In this document: positions 57,313 through 64,000 of the stretch, in pieces
How positions within the stretch are numbered: the stretch's first letter is position 1
How the letters are laid out: the number at the start of each line of letters is the position of its first letter
DNA from: Luteolibacter luteus
Lineage (GTDB): Bacteria; Verrucomicrobiota; Verrucomicrobiia; Verrucomicrobiales; Akkermansiaceae
Reading direction: 5' to 3'
Assembly: GCF_012913485.1 (NCBI RefSeq)
Contig: NZ_CP051774.1
Coordinates: 6,200,001 to 6,264,000, forward strand
DNA length: 64,000 bases
Made by a program: the position numbers and the translations under genes
Notes under the pieces: model-generated
Told to the model about the DNA's origin: nothing
The model's input: only the letters and a program-made list of their open reading frames with translations
Databases searched by the model: none

Positions 57313-59724
57313 CTAGCGCAGCGCCGGCTGCATCTGGTCCCAGCGGCGTTTGAAGGCGGGGTAGCGGGAGGCGAGGACGCCGGCGGCTTCCTTGGCGCGC
57401 TGGGCGTTTCCGGCAAGCAGGTCGAAGGCGATGGCTTGTTCGTGGCGGCGGAGGCGTTCGAGCTCGCTGGTCTCATCCTTCACGAGGGCGCGATGAAGCT
57501 CGATGACGCTGTCCGGGGAAAGCTCGGACCATGAGACCTCGCGGGGTTGTCCGGCAACGTCGATGGCATTCACACCGCCGTGGCGGCTGCCGGTGACCTT
57601 CTGGAGCTTGATGGAATTCTTCATCTCCAGCGGGATGTCTTCCTGCTTCGCCTGCAGCTTTTCTTCCAGATCACTCAGGAAGGCATCGGCAGCTTCGCTG
57701 AGCGAAAGCAGGGCCACCGAGGCAGGCGCTTCCGTCTTGGAAAACTCAGAGGTCTTCAGGATCTCCGCGGCATCGGCGAAGCGGCACTCGGCATTCGCGG
57801 TGCGCGCCGCGACGAGCGGATCCTCGGCAGGTGCTTCCGCCGGCTGCTCGCCTTCGCCTCCCGGACCGGTATGGGCTTGGGCATCACCGGCAGGCTGGTC
57901 CTTTTCTTCCAAGAGGCGCGCCCGCTTCTCGAGATCGAGCTGCACGGCGCGGATATTGAACTTCGCGCGGCCCTTCGTCCTCAGGCTGGCGTGCACGGCG
58001 TGAAGGTCGTTCACCAAGCCATGGCAGGCATGCGCGGTATCGGGATAGCTGGCGGGGATCGCGGCGATCAGCTTCTCATGATCCTTCACGTATTCGAGGA
58101 TGATCGCCTTGTACGGCTCCAGCCAGGCATCGGGACCTGCGGCATCGAGCTCCAGGATCGCATCGAAGTGCGGCCGCGCTTCTTCTAACAAGCCCTGCTC
58201 CCAATTCTTCAGGCCATGGATCAGGGATGCCATCACGGCAGGACCGCGGAGCTTCGGATTGCCGGACTTGCGGGTCAGGGGATGGAAGTCCTTCACCCTT
58301 TCCAGCGTGCCTTCCAAGGAATCCCGCAGCGAGTTCTCGATCGATGCTTCCTGAACGTGCGAGATCGCCAGGCGGGCCTCGCTGCGCGCCGCGGTGGAAT
58401 CCCCATTCAAATAAGCGGCGACGACCGCCTCGCAAGCGGCCCATGACCCGGTCGGCTCCAGCACGCCCTCGTCATCGCGCACGGCGGCGAAAAGCTCGCG
58501 CGCCTTCGCGTAGTCCCCTGCCCTGAGTGCCACGCCGGCATCGCGATACAGCCCGCCCGCTCGTGAGCCATCGCTCTTCGGCGCGGTCTTCGTGGCATCC
58601 GGCAGCGCGGAGGATGGCGGCGGCGGATTGCTCACCAGCGGGTTTGCCTGCTGGTTGCCACGGCCCACCCACCAGACGCCGAAGGCCAGTGCGGCGGTGA
58701 CCAGCATGGAGGCGGCGACCAGCGCGATCTTGTCCTTCTTCGCGGAATACGCGGCGGCGGAGCGCTTCGCCGGGGTATCGGCGAAGCCACCGCTGGCCAG
58801 CCGCTGCCGCGCGATCTCCAGCGCGGAGATGAGATCATTGTAGGAACGGAAGCGCTGCTCCGGATCGTGCGCCATCGCGCGATCGATCGCGGTGCAGGTA
58901 TCGAGGCTCACCCATGGCGCGGCCTTGGCCAGCGGGAGCACGCGGTGCTTCGCATCGCGCAGCTTGTTCGTGTCCATCGACTCCTCATCGCAGGGCGGCT
59001 TCCCGGCGAGGGCGTGATACAGGGTCGCGCCAAAGGCATAGATGTCGGAGCGGAAATCCTCCTGCTGGCCCTCGATGGTCTCCGGCGGGACGTAGTACGG
59101 CGTGGCCCAGATTTCAGTGGCCTTCGCCTTGCCGCCCTTCGTCACGAGGGCGAGACCGAAGTCGACGATCTTCGCATTCCCCGAGGCATCGAGCAGGATA
59201 TTGCCCGGCTTCACATCGCGGTGGATGAGGCCAGCCGTCTGTGCGGCCTTCAGGCCATCGGCAATCTGGATCGCCAATGGCAACAGCTCGGACTCCGGGA
59301 TGGAGCCGCGCTCGCGGATGTGGTGCTCATAGTGGCCGCCACCAACGAGCTCCATCGCGATGTAGAAGCGGCCAAAGGCACGGCCGGTGGTAAAGACGCG
59401 GACGACGTGAGGATGGCTGAAGGAGGCGGTGATGCGTGCTTCTTCCTCGAAGGCGCCGATCCGCTTTTCATCGCTGCCGTATTCCTCGTTGAGGATCTTC
59501 ACCACCACCTCGCGGCTGAGGGTATTGTCGAAGGCGATGAAGACGACGCTCATCCCGCCGACGGCATGGCGGCGCAGGAGGGTGTAGGGGCCGAATTCGC
59601 GCTTCACGCGCGTGTGCTTCCGGCAGGCGGGGCACTCGACGTTTGAAAAAGGCGCGAGGTGCGAAACGTCCATGGTCGCTCCGCAAGCGTGGCAATAGGC
59701 AATGTCCGGTTCCCCCTCGGGCAT
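57313..59724 (-). CDS. Ser/Thr protein kinase with N-terminal zinc ribbon and helical C-terminus
   Basis: 803 residues. Zinc ribbon at the N-terminus (YCHACGATM, VECPACRKH). Kinase domain about 45-310: P-loop-like VGGMSVVFIAFD, Lys in EVVVKIL, catalytic HRDVKPGNILL, DFG in IVDFGLAL, and PPETIEGQQEDFRSDIYAFG. One membrane helix (DKIALVAASMLVTAALAFGV) near 345. The outer part (about 370-803) is helical with TPR-like features and a Glu/Pro-rich linker; its end (NSIKLQKVTGSRHGGVNAID) is beta-rich. Unlike the kinase at 32178 it has an intact DFG and no FGE domain. Confidence 0.92.
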   Translation of the reverse strand: MPEGEPDIAYCHACGATMDVSHLAPFSNVECPACRKHTRVKREFGPYTLLRRHAVGGMSVVFIAFDNTLSREVVVKILNEEYGSDEKRIGAFEEEARITASFSHPHVVRVFTTGRAFGRFYIAMELVGGGHYEHHIRERGSIPESELLPLAIQIADGLKAAQTAGLIHRDVKPGNILLDASGNAKIVDFGLALVTKGGKAKATEIWATPYYVPPETIEGQQEDFRSDIYAFGATLYHALAGKPPCDEESMDTNKLRDAKHRVLPLAKAAPWVSLDTCTAIDRAMAHDPEQRFRSYNDLISALEIARQRLASGGFADTPAKRSAAAYSAKKDKIALVAASMLVTAALAFGVWWVGRGNQQANPLVSNPPPPSSALPDATKTAPKSDGSRAGGLYRDAGVALRAGDYAKARELFAAVRDDEGVLEPTGSWAACEAVVAAYLNGDSTAARSEARLAISHVQEASIENSLRDSLEGTLERVKDFHPLTRKSGNPKLRGPAVMASLIHGLKNWEQGLLEEARPHFDAILELDAAGPDAWLEPYKAIILEYVKDHEKLIAAIPASYPDTAHACHGLVNDLHAVHASLRTKGRAKFNIRAVQLDLEKRARLLEEKDQPAGDAQAHTGPGGEGEQPAEAPAEDPLVAARTANAECRFADAAEILKTSEFSKTEAPASVALLSLSEAADAFLSDLEEKLQAKQEDIPLEMKNSIKLQKVTGSRHGGVNAIDVAGQPREVSWSELSPDSVIELHRALVKDETSELERLRRHEQAIAFDLLAGNAQRAKEAAGVLASRYPAFKRRWDQMQPALR

Positions 59725-59815
59725 GCCTGATGGTAGCTGCCTGTGTGCCGGGTTGAAACTTCAATTCCCGTGAAGTTCGTGAAATGCGCGTGAAGGGGAA
59801 AACGAGAAATCCCCC

Positions 59816-60022
59816 TCATCAATCCTCCGATCATCAAACGGAGTGCGCTTCGCGGGTTTGATGGGGGGGTGGCCGCGGATGGGCGTAGCTGGGGTGTCGA
59901 GATCGGACCGTGGAGGCGCGGAGGGGGCCCGGAGATTCGGGGGCGTAGTTTGATCCTTAACCGGGAAAGGGCGCGAAATTTGAAAGGCAGGAGAAAGAAG
60001 AACCACGGAATACGCGGGATCC
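59816..60022. repeat. Intergenic repeat family D, copy 2
   Basis: In the gene-free stretch 59725-60041. Starts with the 40-base segment shared with 55737, then GAGGCGCGGAGG, TTTGATCCTTAACCGGGAAA, GGGCGCGAAATTTGAAAGGC and GAACCACGGAATACGCGG, which closely match the copy at 61389-61550. Confidence 0.78.
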
Positions 60023-60041
60023 CGGAAGGAATAATGTCCCG

Positions 60042-60260
60042 TCAGTTGCCGGCCTCCGCCGGGCCGGCGGCTCTGCGGGAAGAACTCACCGTGGGTTTCA
60101 AATATTCCCCGACGACGATGACGCTGGCCAGCACGGTCAAGAAGTGCAGCAGATGAGAAGTCCCCGGGGCTTTGTCGAAGACTGCCCAGAGGCAGAGAAA
60201 TGCGACGAACCAGCGTCCTGCGGAAAGGGTCGTCTTTTTCAAGATGTGTTTCTTCTCCAT
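60042..60260 (-). CDS. Small membrane protein
   Basis: 72 residues. MEKKHILKKTTLSAGRWFVA opens into two hydrophobic segments (GRWFVAFLCLWAVFD and LLHFLTVLASVIVVGEYL). The end is SSSRRAAGPAEAGN. ATG 60260 is chosen; the longer frame to 60662 is the antisense of the pseudouridine-synthase gene. Function unknown. Confidence 0.55.
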   Translation of the reverse strand: MEKKHILKKTTLSAGRWFVAFLCLWAVFDKAPGTSHLLHFLTVLASVIVVGEYLKPTVSSSRRAAGPAEAGN

Positions 60261-60381
60261 AGCTCGGACAATCCGGTTTCCGATGAGTCCATGACGCGGC
60301 CAGCCCTTAAAAGCAAGGAGCGAGATCCTGCTCTCCGCCCCGATTGACAAGTCCCCTCGCCCGCCCCCAGCCTCCGCGGCG

Positions 60382-61317
60382 ATGGAACTGCGTGTGGAGA
60401 AAGATGCCGGGATGCGCTTGGACGCCTGGCTGGCGGGCAATCTCCCGGATTTGTCGCGGTCCAGGATCCAGGAGCTGATCCGGGAGCAATTCATCCTCCG
60501 CAATGGCGAGCCGGCGAAGCCGCGGGATTCGGTGGCGATGGGCGACCGCCTGAGCATCGCGATCCCAGAGGCGGTGCCGGCTGAGGCACAGGCGCAGGAC
60601 ATCCCGCTGAGCATCCTTTTCGAAGACGAGCATCTGGTGGTGCTGGACAAGGAATCCGGCATCGTGGTGCACCCGGCGGCGGGTAACCCGGACGGGACGC
60701 TGGTGAATGCGCTGCTGCATCATTGCAAGGGACAGCTTTCGGGAATCGGCGGCGTGGAGCGTCCGGGAATCGTCCACCGGCTGGACAAGGATACTTCCGG
60801 CTGCCTAGTGGTGGCGAAAACCGATCTGGCGCACCAGTCTCTAACAGAGCAGTTCTCCGGGCGGACGATGGAGAAGCTCTATCTGGCGGTGGTGCAGGGC
60901 ATTCCCTCGCCGGAGAAGGATACCGTTTTCACGCACATCGGGCGGCATCCGGTGAATCGCCAGAAGATGGCGGTGGTGAATCCGCCGGGCGGCAAGCCGG
61001 CAATCACGGACTACCAGTTGCTTTCGATCGATCGCTCGACGGGGTCATCGCTGGTGCTGTGCCATCTGCATACGGGGCGGACGCACCAGATCCGGGTGCA
61101 TTTGTTGCACAAGGGTTGCCCGTTGATCGGGGATCCGATCTATGCGAAGCCGGAGCGTCAGAAGGCGAAGCCGGGCAGGCTGATGCTGCATGCGTGGCGG
61201 CTGACCTTTGATCATCCGGTGAGCAAGAAGCGGATGTCCTTCGAGGCGCCGGTGCCGCCGGAGTATACGCCGTGGCTGCAGATGCTGGATGGGGAGTTGG
61301 GGGATGTGGTGAGGTAG
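60382..61317 (+). CDS. RluA-family 23S rRNA pseudouridine synthase (RluD-like)
   Basis: 311 residues. N-terminal S4 RNA-binding domain (MRLDAWLAGNLPDLSRSRIQ), then the pseudouridine synthase domain with catalytic Asp in GIVHRLDKDTSGCLVVAKT, plus DEHLVVLDKESGIVVHP, LHTGRTHQIRVHLLHKG and GRLMLHAWRLTFDHP. Most like RluD, which modifies helix 69 of 23S rRNA, but the target is not proven. Confidence 0.93.
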   Translation: MELRVEKDAGMRLDAWLAGNLPDLSRSRIQELIREQFILRNGEPAKPRDSVAMGDRLSIAIPEAVPAEAQAQDIPLSILFEDEHLVVLDKESGIVVHPAAGNPDGTLVNALLHHCKGQLSGIGGVERPGIVHRLDKDTSGCLVVAKTDLAHQSLTEQFSGRTMEKLYLAVVQGIPSPEKDTVFTHIGRHPVNRQKMAVVNPPGGKPAITDYQLLSIDRSTGSSLVLCHLHTGRTHQIRVHLLHKGCPLIGDPIYAKPERQKAKPGRLMLHAWRLTFDHPVSKKRMSFEAPVPPEYTPWLQMLDGELGDVVR

Positions 61318-61326
61318 AAAAAACCG

Positions 61327-61550
61327 GGTGTGCTTCGCGGGGTAATGGGGTGCTTGCTGTGAGGAGGCGCAAGCGAAGCGCGAGTTTAAGGGAACGAACC
61401 GCGGGGGCGCGGAGAGGGACGCGGAGGATGTGGGGGTGGCGGGGACTTTTTGTTTAACCGCGAAAGGGCGCGAATGGACGCGAAATTTGAAAGGCAGGGA
61501 GAAGAGGAACCACGGAATACACGGAATACACGGAATACACGGATGCTTTG
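61327..61550. repeat. Intergenic repeat family D, copy 3
   Basis: In the gene-free stretch 61318-61679. Contains AACGAACCGCGGGGGCGCGG, TTTAACCGCGAAAGGGCGCG, GACGCGAAATTTGAAAGGCA and three head-to-tail CACGGAATA units. It is the longest copy; those at 55737 and 59816 are partial or diverged. Confidence 0.78.
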
Positions 61551-61679
61551 TGTGAGACGGGGGGGCTGAATCTGGAGAGGAGGCGGAGGTGATCCGTGGG
61601 TTCCGGTTCCTTTTTTGGCTGCATCGGTCGGGGCTTCCCCTGCCCCAAGGGAGTAACTTGAGAGGGTGCGCGACCTACC

Positions 61680-62153
61680 TCAGCTTGCTGCGATCGCTTG
61701 GGCGCGGTGATGGCGACGCGAGCGCCAGAGGAGAAGTCCCGACCACGGCAGGGCCACGAGGGCAAGCAGCATCCAATGGGGAAGCAGCACGATCCAGGAG
61801 TCCTGCGGCAGGTAGCGGAAGCGCTGCTTGATCCACTCGTGATAGATTCCCAGCTCAGGCACCTCGTAGGCGCTTTCTTCTCCGCCACCGCGGAGAATCA
61901 GTGGTGGCGGAAAGGCTGGTGTCTTCGAGAAAACGGAGAAGCCGCCCGAGCGATCGAGTGGAAATCGACTTGCGTCCCCACGATAAAGCAGCGGCGTCCT
62001 CTCGACGGAGATCGAGCCCCACAGGTTCTGAGCGTGGTAATTGTGGCGGCGGAGAGAGGATTGGGCCTTCATCGAATCCCGCCACGCCCACGCGATGAAG
62101 ATCATCACGAGGATGCCCGACCAGAAGGTGATCGAGCGATGGAGGGGTTTCAT
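61680..62153 (-). CDS. Small membrane protein of undescribed HRSITFWSG family (copy 3 of array)
   Basis: 157 residues. Opens KPLHRSITFWSGILVMIFIA then WAWRDS. A first helix, a periplasmic-type loop of about 80 residues (LLYRGDASRFPLDRSGGFSV), a second helix (WIVLLPHWMLLALVALPWSG) and a basic end. The start overlaps the end of the gene before it by 4 bases (ATGA). Its first 75 bases of coding DNA (62073-62147) are identical to the next paralogue. Confidence 0.78.
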   Translation of the reverse strand: MKPLHRSITFWSGILVMIFIAWAWRDSMKAQSSLRRHNYHAQNLWGSISVERTPLLYRGDASRFPLDRSGGFSVFSKTPAFPPPLILRGGGEESAYEVPELGIYHEWIKQRFRYLPQDSWIVLLPHWMLLALVALPWSGLLLWRSRRHHRAQAIAAS

Positions 62154-62635
62154 CTCGTCTTCTCGATCCGTTGTGCCCTGAGGAAAAGAAGACCGGTCCA
62201 GCCTAGCGCGAAAGAAAGTAGCAGGCACCAGTGAGGAAGGAAATACGCGACCTTCCCGTGCTGGCCTATCTTCATGAAGAGCCGCGCCATCGCTTCGTGA
62301 TCGGTCGCTTGTTTCACCTGCTGCGTGTAGGCGTCGATCTGCTCCCGTCCGATGAGGGCCACGGAGTATCCCTCGCCTTGGATGCGGAATGGCCTGGGGA
62401 AAAGCGGTTGGTCCGGCGGATGTGGAGGACGGGCGATCCGTTCGATCAGGGGGTGCGGCGGGCGATGAGTATCGCTCAGTTGGAAGCCTCCGTAGAGATT
62501 CCCGATCCACCAGCCGTGACCGGCGTTTGCGTTGGTAAGCATCCGGCACGAATCCCGCCACGCCCACGCGATGAAGATCATCACGAGGATGCCCGACCAG
62601 AAGGTGATCGAGCGATGGAGGGGCTTGGGGGTCAT
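62150..62635 (-). CDS. Small membrane protein of undescribed HRSITFWSG family (copy 2 of array)
   Basis: 161 residues. MTPKPLHRSITFWSGILVMI followed by FIAWAWRDS. Loop with PHPLIERIARPPHPPDQ and VKQATDHEAMARLFMKIGQH. Second helix VAYFLPHWCLLLSFALGWTG then LLFLRAQRIEKTR. Same architecture as its neighbours; the loop differs freely while the first helix is nearly constant. Overlaps both flanking paralogues by 4 bases. Confidence 0.78.
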   Translation of the reverse strand: MTPKPLHRSITFWSGILVMIFIAWAWRDSCRMLTNANAGHGWWIGNLYGGFQLSDTHRPPHPLIERIARPPHPPDQPLFPRPFRIQGEGYSVALIGREQIDAYTQQVKQATDHEAMARLFMKIGQHGKVAYFLPHWCLLLSFALGWTGLLFLRAQRIEKTR

Positions 62636-63117
62636 GCGGATGATTCTGTTAGAACCGCATGTCCTGCAGGGCGATGCCGTTTGGCACGCCAGAGGAGGAG
62701 GCCGGACCAGATCAGCACGGAAAGCATTAGCGGTATCCAGTAGGGAATGAGGATGGCGCGGTATCCCTTTGGCTCGATCTTCGTGTAGCGGGCGAAGTGC
62801 TTATGCGTCGCTTCCCCGGGGATCCATGACATGCCGGACTTTTGGGCCTCGCCACGCAGGAAAAGAGGAGGAGGCAAGGAAGCCGCGACGGTGGGGCCGA
62901 ACAGGCTCTTTTCCAAAGGCACCCGCCCGGAATCCGGGGGCCCGGATACCGGACGGATCTCGATGCCCATCATACTGCCCAAGCTGAACGAAGTGGTCCG
63001 CCCGTAGCTGAGATGAGAGACCATCTTCATGGAATCCCGCCACGCCCACGCGATGAAGAGCATCATGAAGATGCCGGACCAAAGGGTGATCGAGCGATGG
63101 AGGGGCTTCGGCGTCAT
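62632..63117 (-). CDS. Small membrane protein of undescribed HRSITFWSG family (copy 1 of array)
   Basis: 161 residues. MTPKPLHRSITLWSGIFMML, FIAWAWRDS, a loop containing GRVPLEKSLFGPTVAASLPP and SWIPGEATHKHFARYT, second helix ILIPYWIPLMLSVLIWSG and a basic end LLLWRAKRHRP. First gene of the three-gene set. The tail runs into the next start by 4 bases. Same family as the doubled protein at 42729. Confidence 0.78.
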   Translation of the reverse strand: MTPKPLHRSITLWSGIFMMLFIAWAWRDSMKMVSHLSYGRTTSFSLGSMMGIEIRPVSGPPDSGRVPLEKSLFGPTVAASLPPPLFLRGEAQKSGMSWIPGEATHKHFARYTKIEPKGYRAILIPYWIPLMLSVLIWSGLLLWRAKRHRPAGHAVLTESSA

Positions 63118-63261
63118 GCGGAGTCAGGACAGGTCTTCTCCCGGAGATCGGAGCCCTCGTTCCCTGATATGGAGGGAAGAGATGATGCGGTCGTCAAGGC
63201 ATCAGGAAGGCGGCAGTGCCGAGGTGGCATTCCATGCCTATTGGGAACCGTTCGGATAGAT

Positions 63262-63345
63262 CGGGCCTTCAGCCCCCGGTATTTCTTCCGGCGCTACTAG
63301 GCCCTACGGCCCAGGCTGGTATGGGGCGTGCCCTTGGCGCAATGG
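63262..63345. repeat. Intergenic repeat family C, copy 2
   Basis: In the gene-free stretch 63118-63743. CTACTAGGCCCTACGGCCCAG then GGTATGGGGCGTGCCCTTGG resembles the layout at 57135-57200 (CCTAGGCCCCGCG ... GCGCCTTTGGCGCTGG). The similarity is partial. Between here and the next gene are a 63-codon chance frame and the hairpin at 63521. Confidence 0.45.
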
Positions 63346-63520
63346 AGGCAGCGGATCTCAGACCGCGATGCGGCGGAGGATCCTAGGGAGGTGCTTCCGG
63401 GCTTGAGCCAAACAGATCGGATCAAGGCGGCGAAAAGGAAAACCACAGACTACTCCTTGATTATCAATTCACAACAGGCGCTACAACCTCTCAAAATGGC
63501 TGCTTCCGCCCAAAAATGAA

Positions 63521-63582
63521 GCGGCCCGATCGACTAGTACCCGGAAAAACCCAAAAACCGGTGAACTCCTCAATCGGGCCGC
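63521..63582. promoter_or_regulatory. Long-range hairpin upstream of pyruvate carboxylase gene
   Basis: GCGGCCCGAT at 63521-63530 and ATCGGGCCGC at 63573-63582 form a perfect 10-bp stem with a 42-base loop. The loop contains CCGG at both ends of an A-rich part (ACCCGGAAAAACCCAAAAAC). It is followed by an AT-rich stretch, not a T tract. It may be an RNA leader element for the next gene. Confidence 0.4.
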
Positions 63583-63743
63583 CTACTATTGTCGCGACGC
63601 CGAAGGATTAAGACCGAACCGACCCCACGTCAAGCTTTTTCGGGAAAGTTTCTTCAATTTTTTTCCGGATACCCAATCGGGGCATGCGCTTGCCACCTTT
63701 CCCCTTGGCCGATTCCGCAGCGCTCCGTTAGGAACTTGCCCGC

Positions 63744-64000
63744 ATGCCGCAACCCAAGACCGACAAGCTTCTCGCCGCGAACCGTGGGGAGATTGCCATC
63801 CGCATTTTCCGCGCCGCAAACGAACTCGGCCTCCGCACCGTCTCGATCTTCGCGGAGGAGGACCGTTTCTCCCGTCACCGCTTCAAGGCGGACGAGGCCT
63901 ACCAGCTCGACAAGGAGAAGGGCCCGGTGGGTGCATATCTGGATGTGGAGGGCATCGTGGCGCTGGCGAAGTCGAAGGGCGTGACCCTGGTGCACCCCGG
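63744..64000 (+). CDS. pyc: Pyruvate carboxylase (5' part only)
   Basis: Carboxylates pyruvate to oxaloacetate with biotin. Eighty-five residues visible before the window ends, all in the biotin-carboxylase N-terminal domain: KLLAANRGEIAIRIFRAANE, then SIFAEEDRFSRHRFKADEAY, GPVGAYLDVEGIVALAKS and VTLVHPG. The spacing of HRFKADEAY and GAYLDVEGI is that of pyruvate carboxylase rather than AccC. ATG 63744 fits. A T-rich stretch just upstream may contain the promoter. Confidence 0.85.
   Translation, partial: MPQPKTDKLLAANRGEIAIRIFRAANELGLRTVSIFAEEDRFSRHRFKADEAYQLDKEKGPVGAYLDVEGIVALAKSKGVTLVHP

Noticed and set aside
63328..63519. 63-codon frame upstream of pyruvate carboxylase
   Set aside because: Crosses repeat-like DNA and has no recognisable sequence or start signal.

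Overview
The window looks like chromosome of a high-GC Verrucomicrobiota bacterium, most like the Luteolibacter/Haloferula/Verrucomicrobium group. This is an inference from gene content: PEP-CTERM proteins ending in poly-Arg, a thioredoxin with an N-terminal SHD1-like segment, kinases fused to formylglycine-generating-enzyme (FGE)-like domains, an RRM protein with a disordered N-terminus, and several families of intergenic repeats. Few genes have strong Shine-Dalgarno sequences. I see no rRNA, tRNA, CRISPR array, insertion sequence or prophage.

Layout. 1-10.3 kb: a TonB-dependent siderophore receptor cut by the left edge, a 59-bp-period repeat array, a very large exported G8/CEMIP-like protein fused to an FGE-like domain, and glutamate synthase large subunit. 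10.6-19.3 kb: exported unknown proteins, a double SnoaL-like protein, apolipoprotein N-acyltransferase, phosphohexomutase, an RlmI-like methyltransferase, an Lrp/AsnC regulator and a periplasmic thioredoxin. 19.4-22.4 kb: an animal-type heme peroxidase between two similar small membrane proteins. 22.5-31.4 kb: phosphofructokinase, D,D-carboxypeptidase, a PEP-CTERM beta-helix protein, an RRM protein, a secreted zincin, miaA and an exported helical protein, ending in a second copy of the 59-bp array.

31.8-37.2 kb is a divergent regulatory locus. On the minus strand an ECF sigma factor, a transmembrane Ser/Thr kinase with PEGA-like and FGE-like modules, and an OsmC protein are joined by overlapping start and stop codons. 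On the plus strand a coiled-coil protein is coupled to an unknown protein whose C-terminal half recalls a domain of cyanobacterial OmpA-family proteins. 37.3-45.4 kb: DEAD-box helicase, two tandem small membrane proteins, a RelE/ParE-type toxin-antitoxin pair coupled to ruvC, a PEP-CTERM protein, lipB, a vapBC pair with two palindromic operators, a duplicated-domain membrane protein, and a YebC protein.

45.5-56 kb: a two-subunit Tat-exported molybdenum hydroxylase, a PG-rich repeat protein, an EF-hand protein, an AraC regulator (with a G10 tract) divergent from a short-chain dehydrogenase, and a type IIA topoisomerase B subunit. 56-64 kb: small exported and membrane proteins, a second large Ser/Thr kinase with a zinc ribbon, an RluA-type pseudouridine synthase, three tandem paralogues of an undescribed short membrane family (a fourth, duplicated member lies at 42.7 kb), and the start of pyruvate carboxylase.

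The best candidates for undescribed biology are the divergent sigma/kinase and coiled-coil locus at 32-37 kb, the G8/CEMIP-FGE fusion, the HRSITFWSG-type membrane family, and the 59-bp array, whose two copies share both a leader and a distinct terminal unit.
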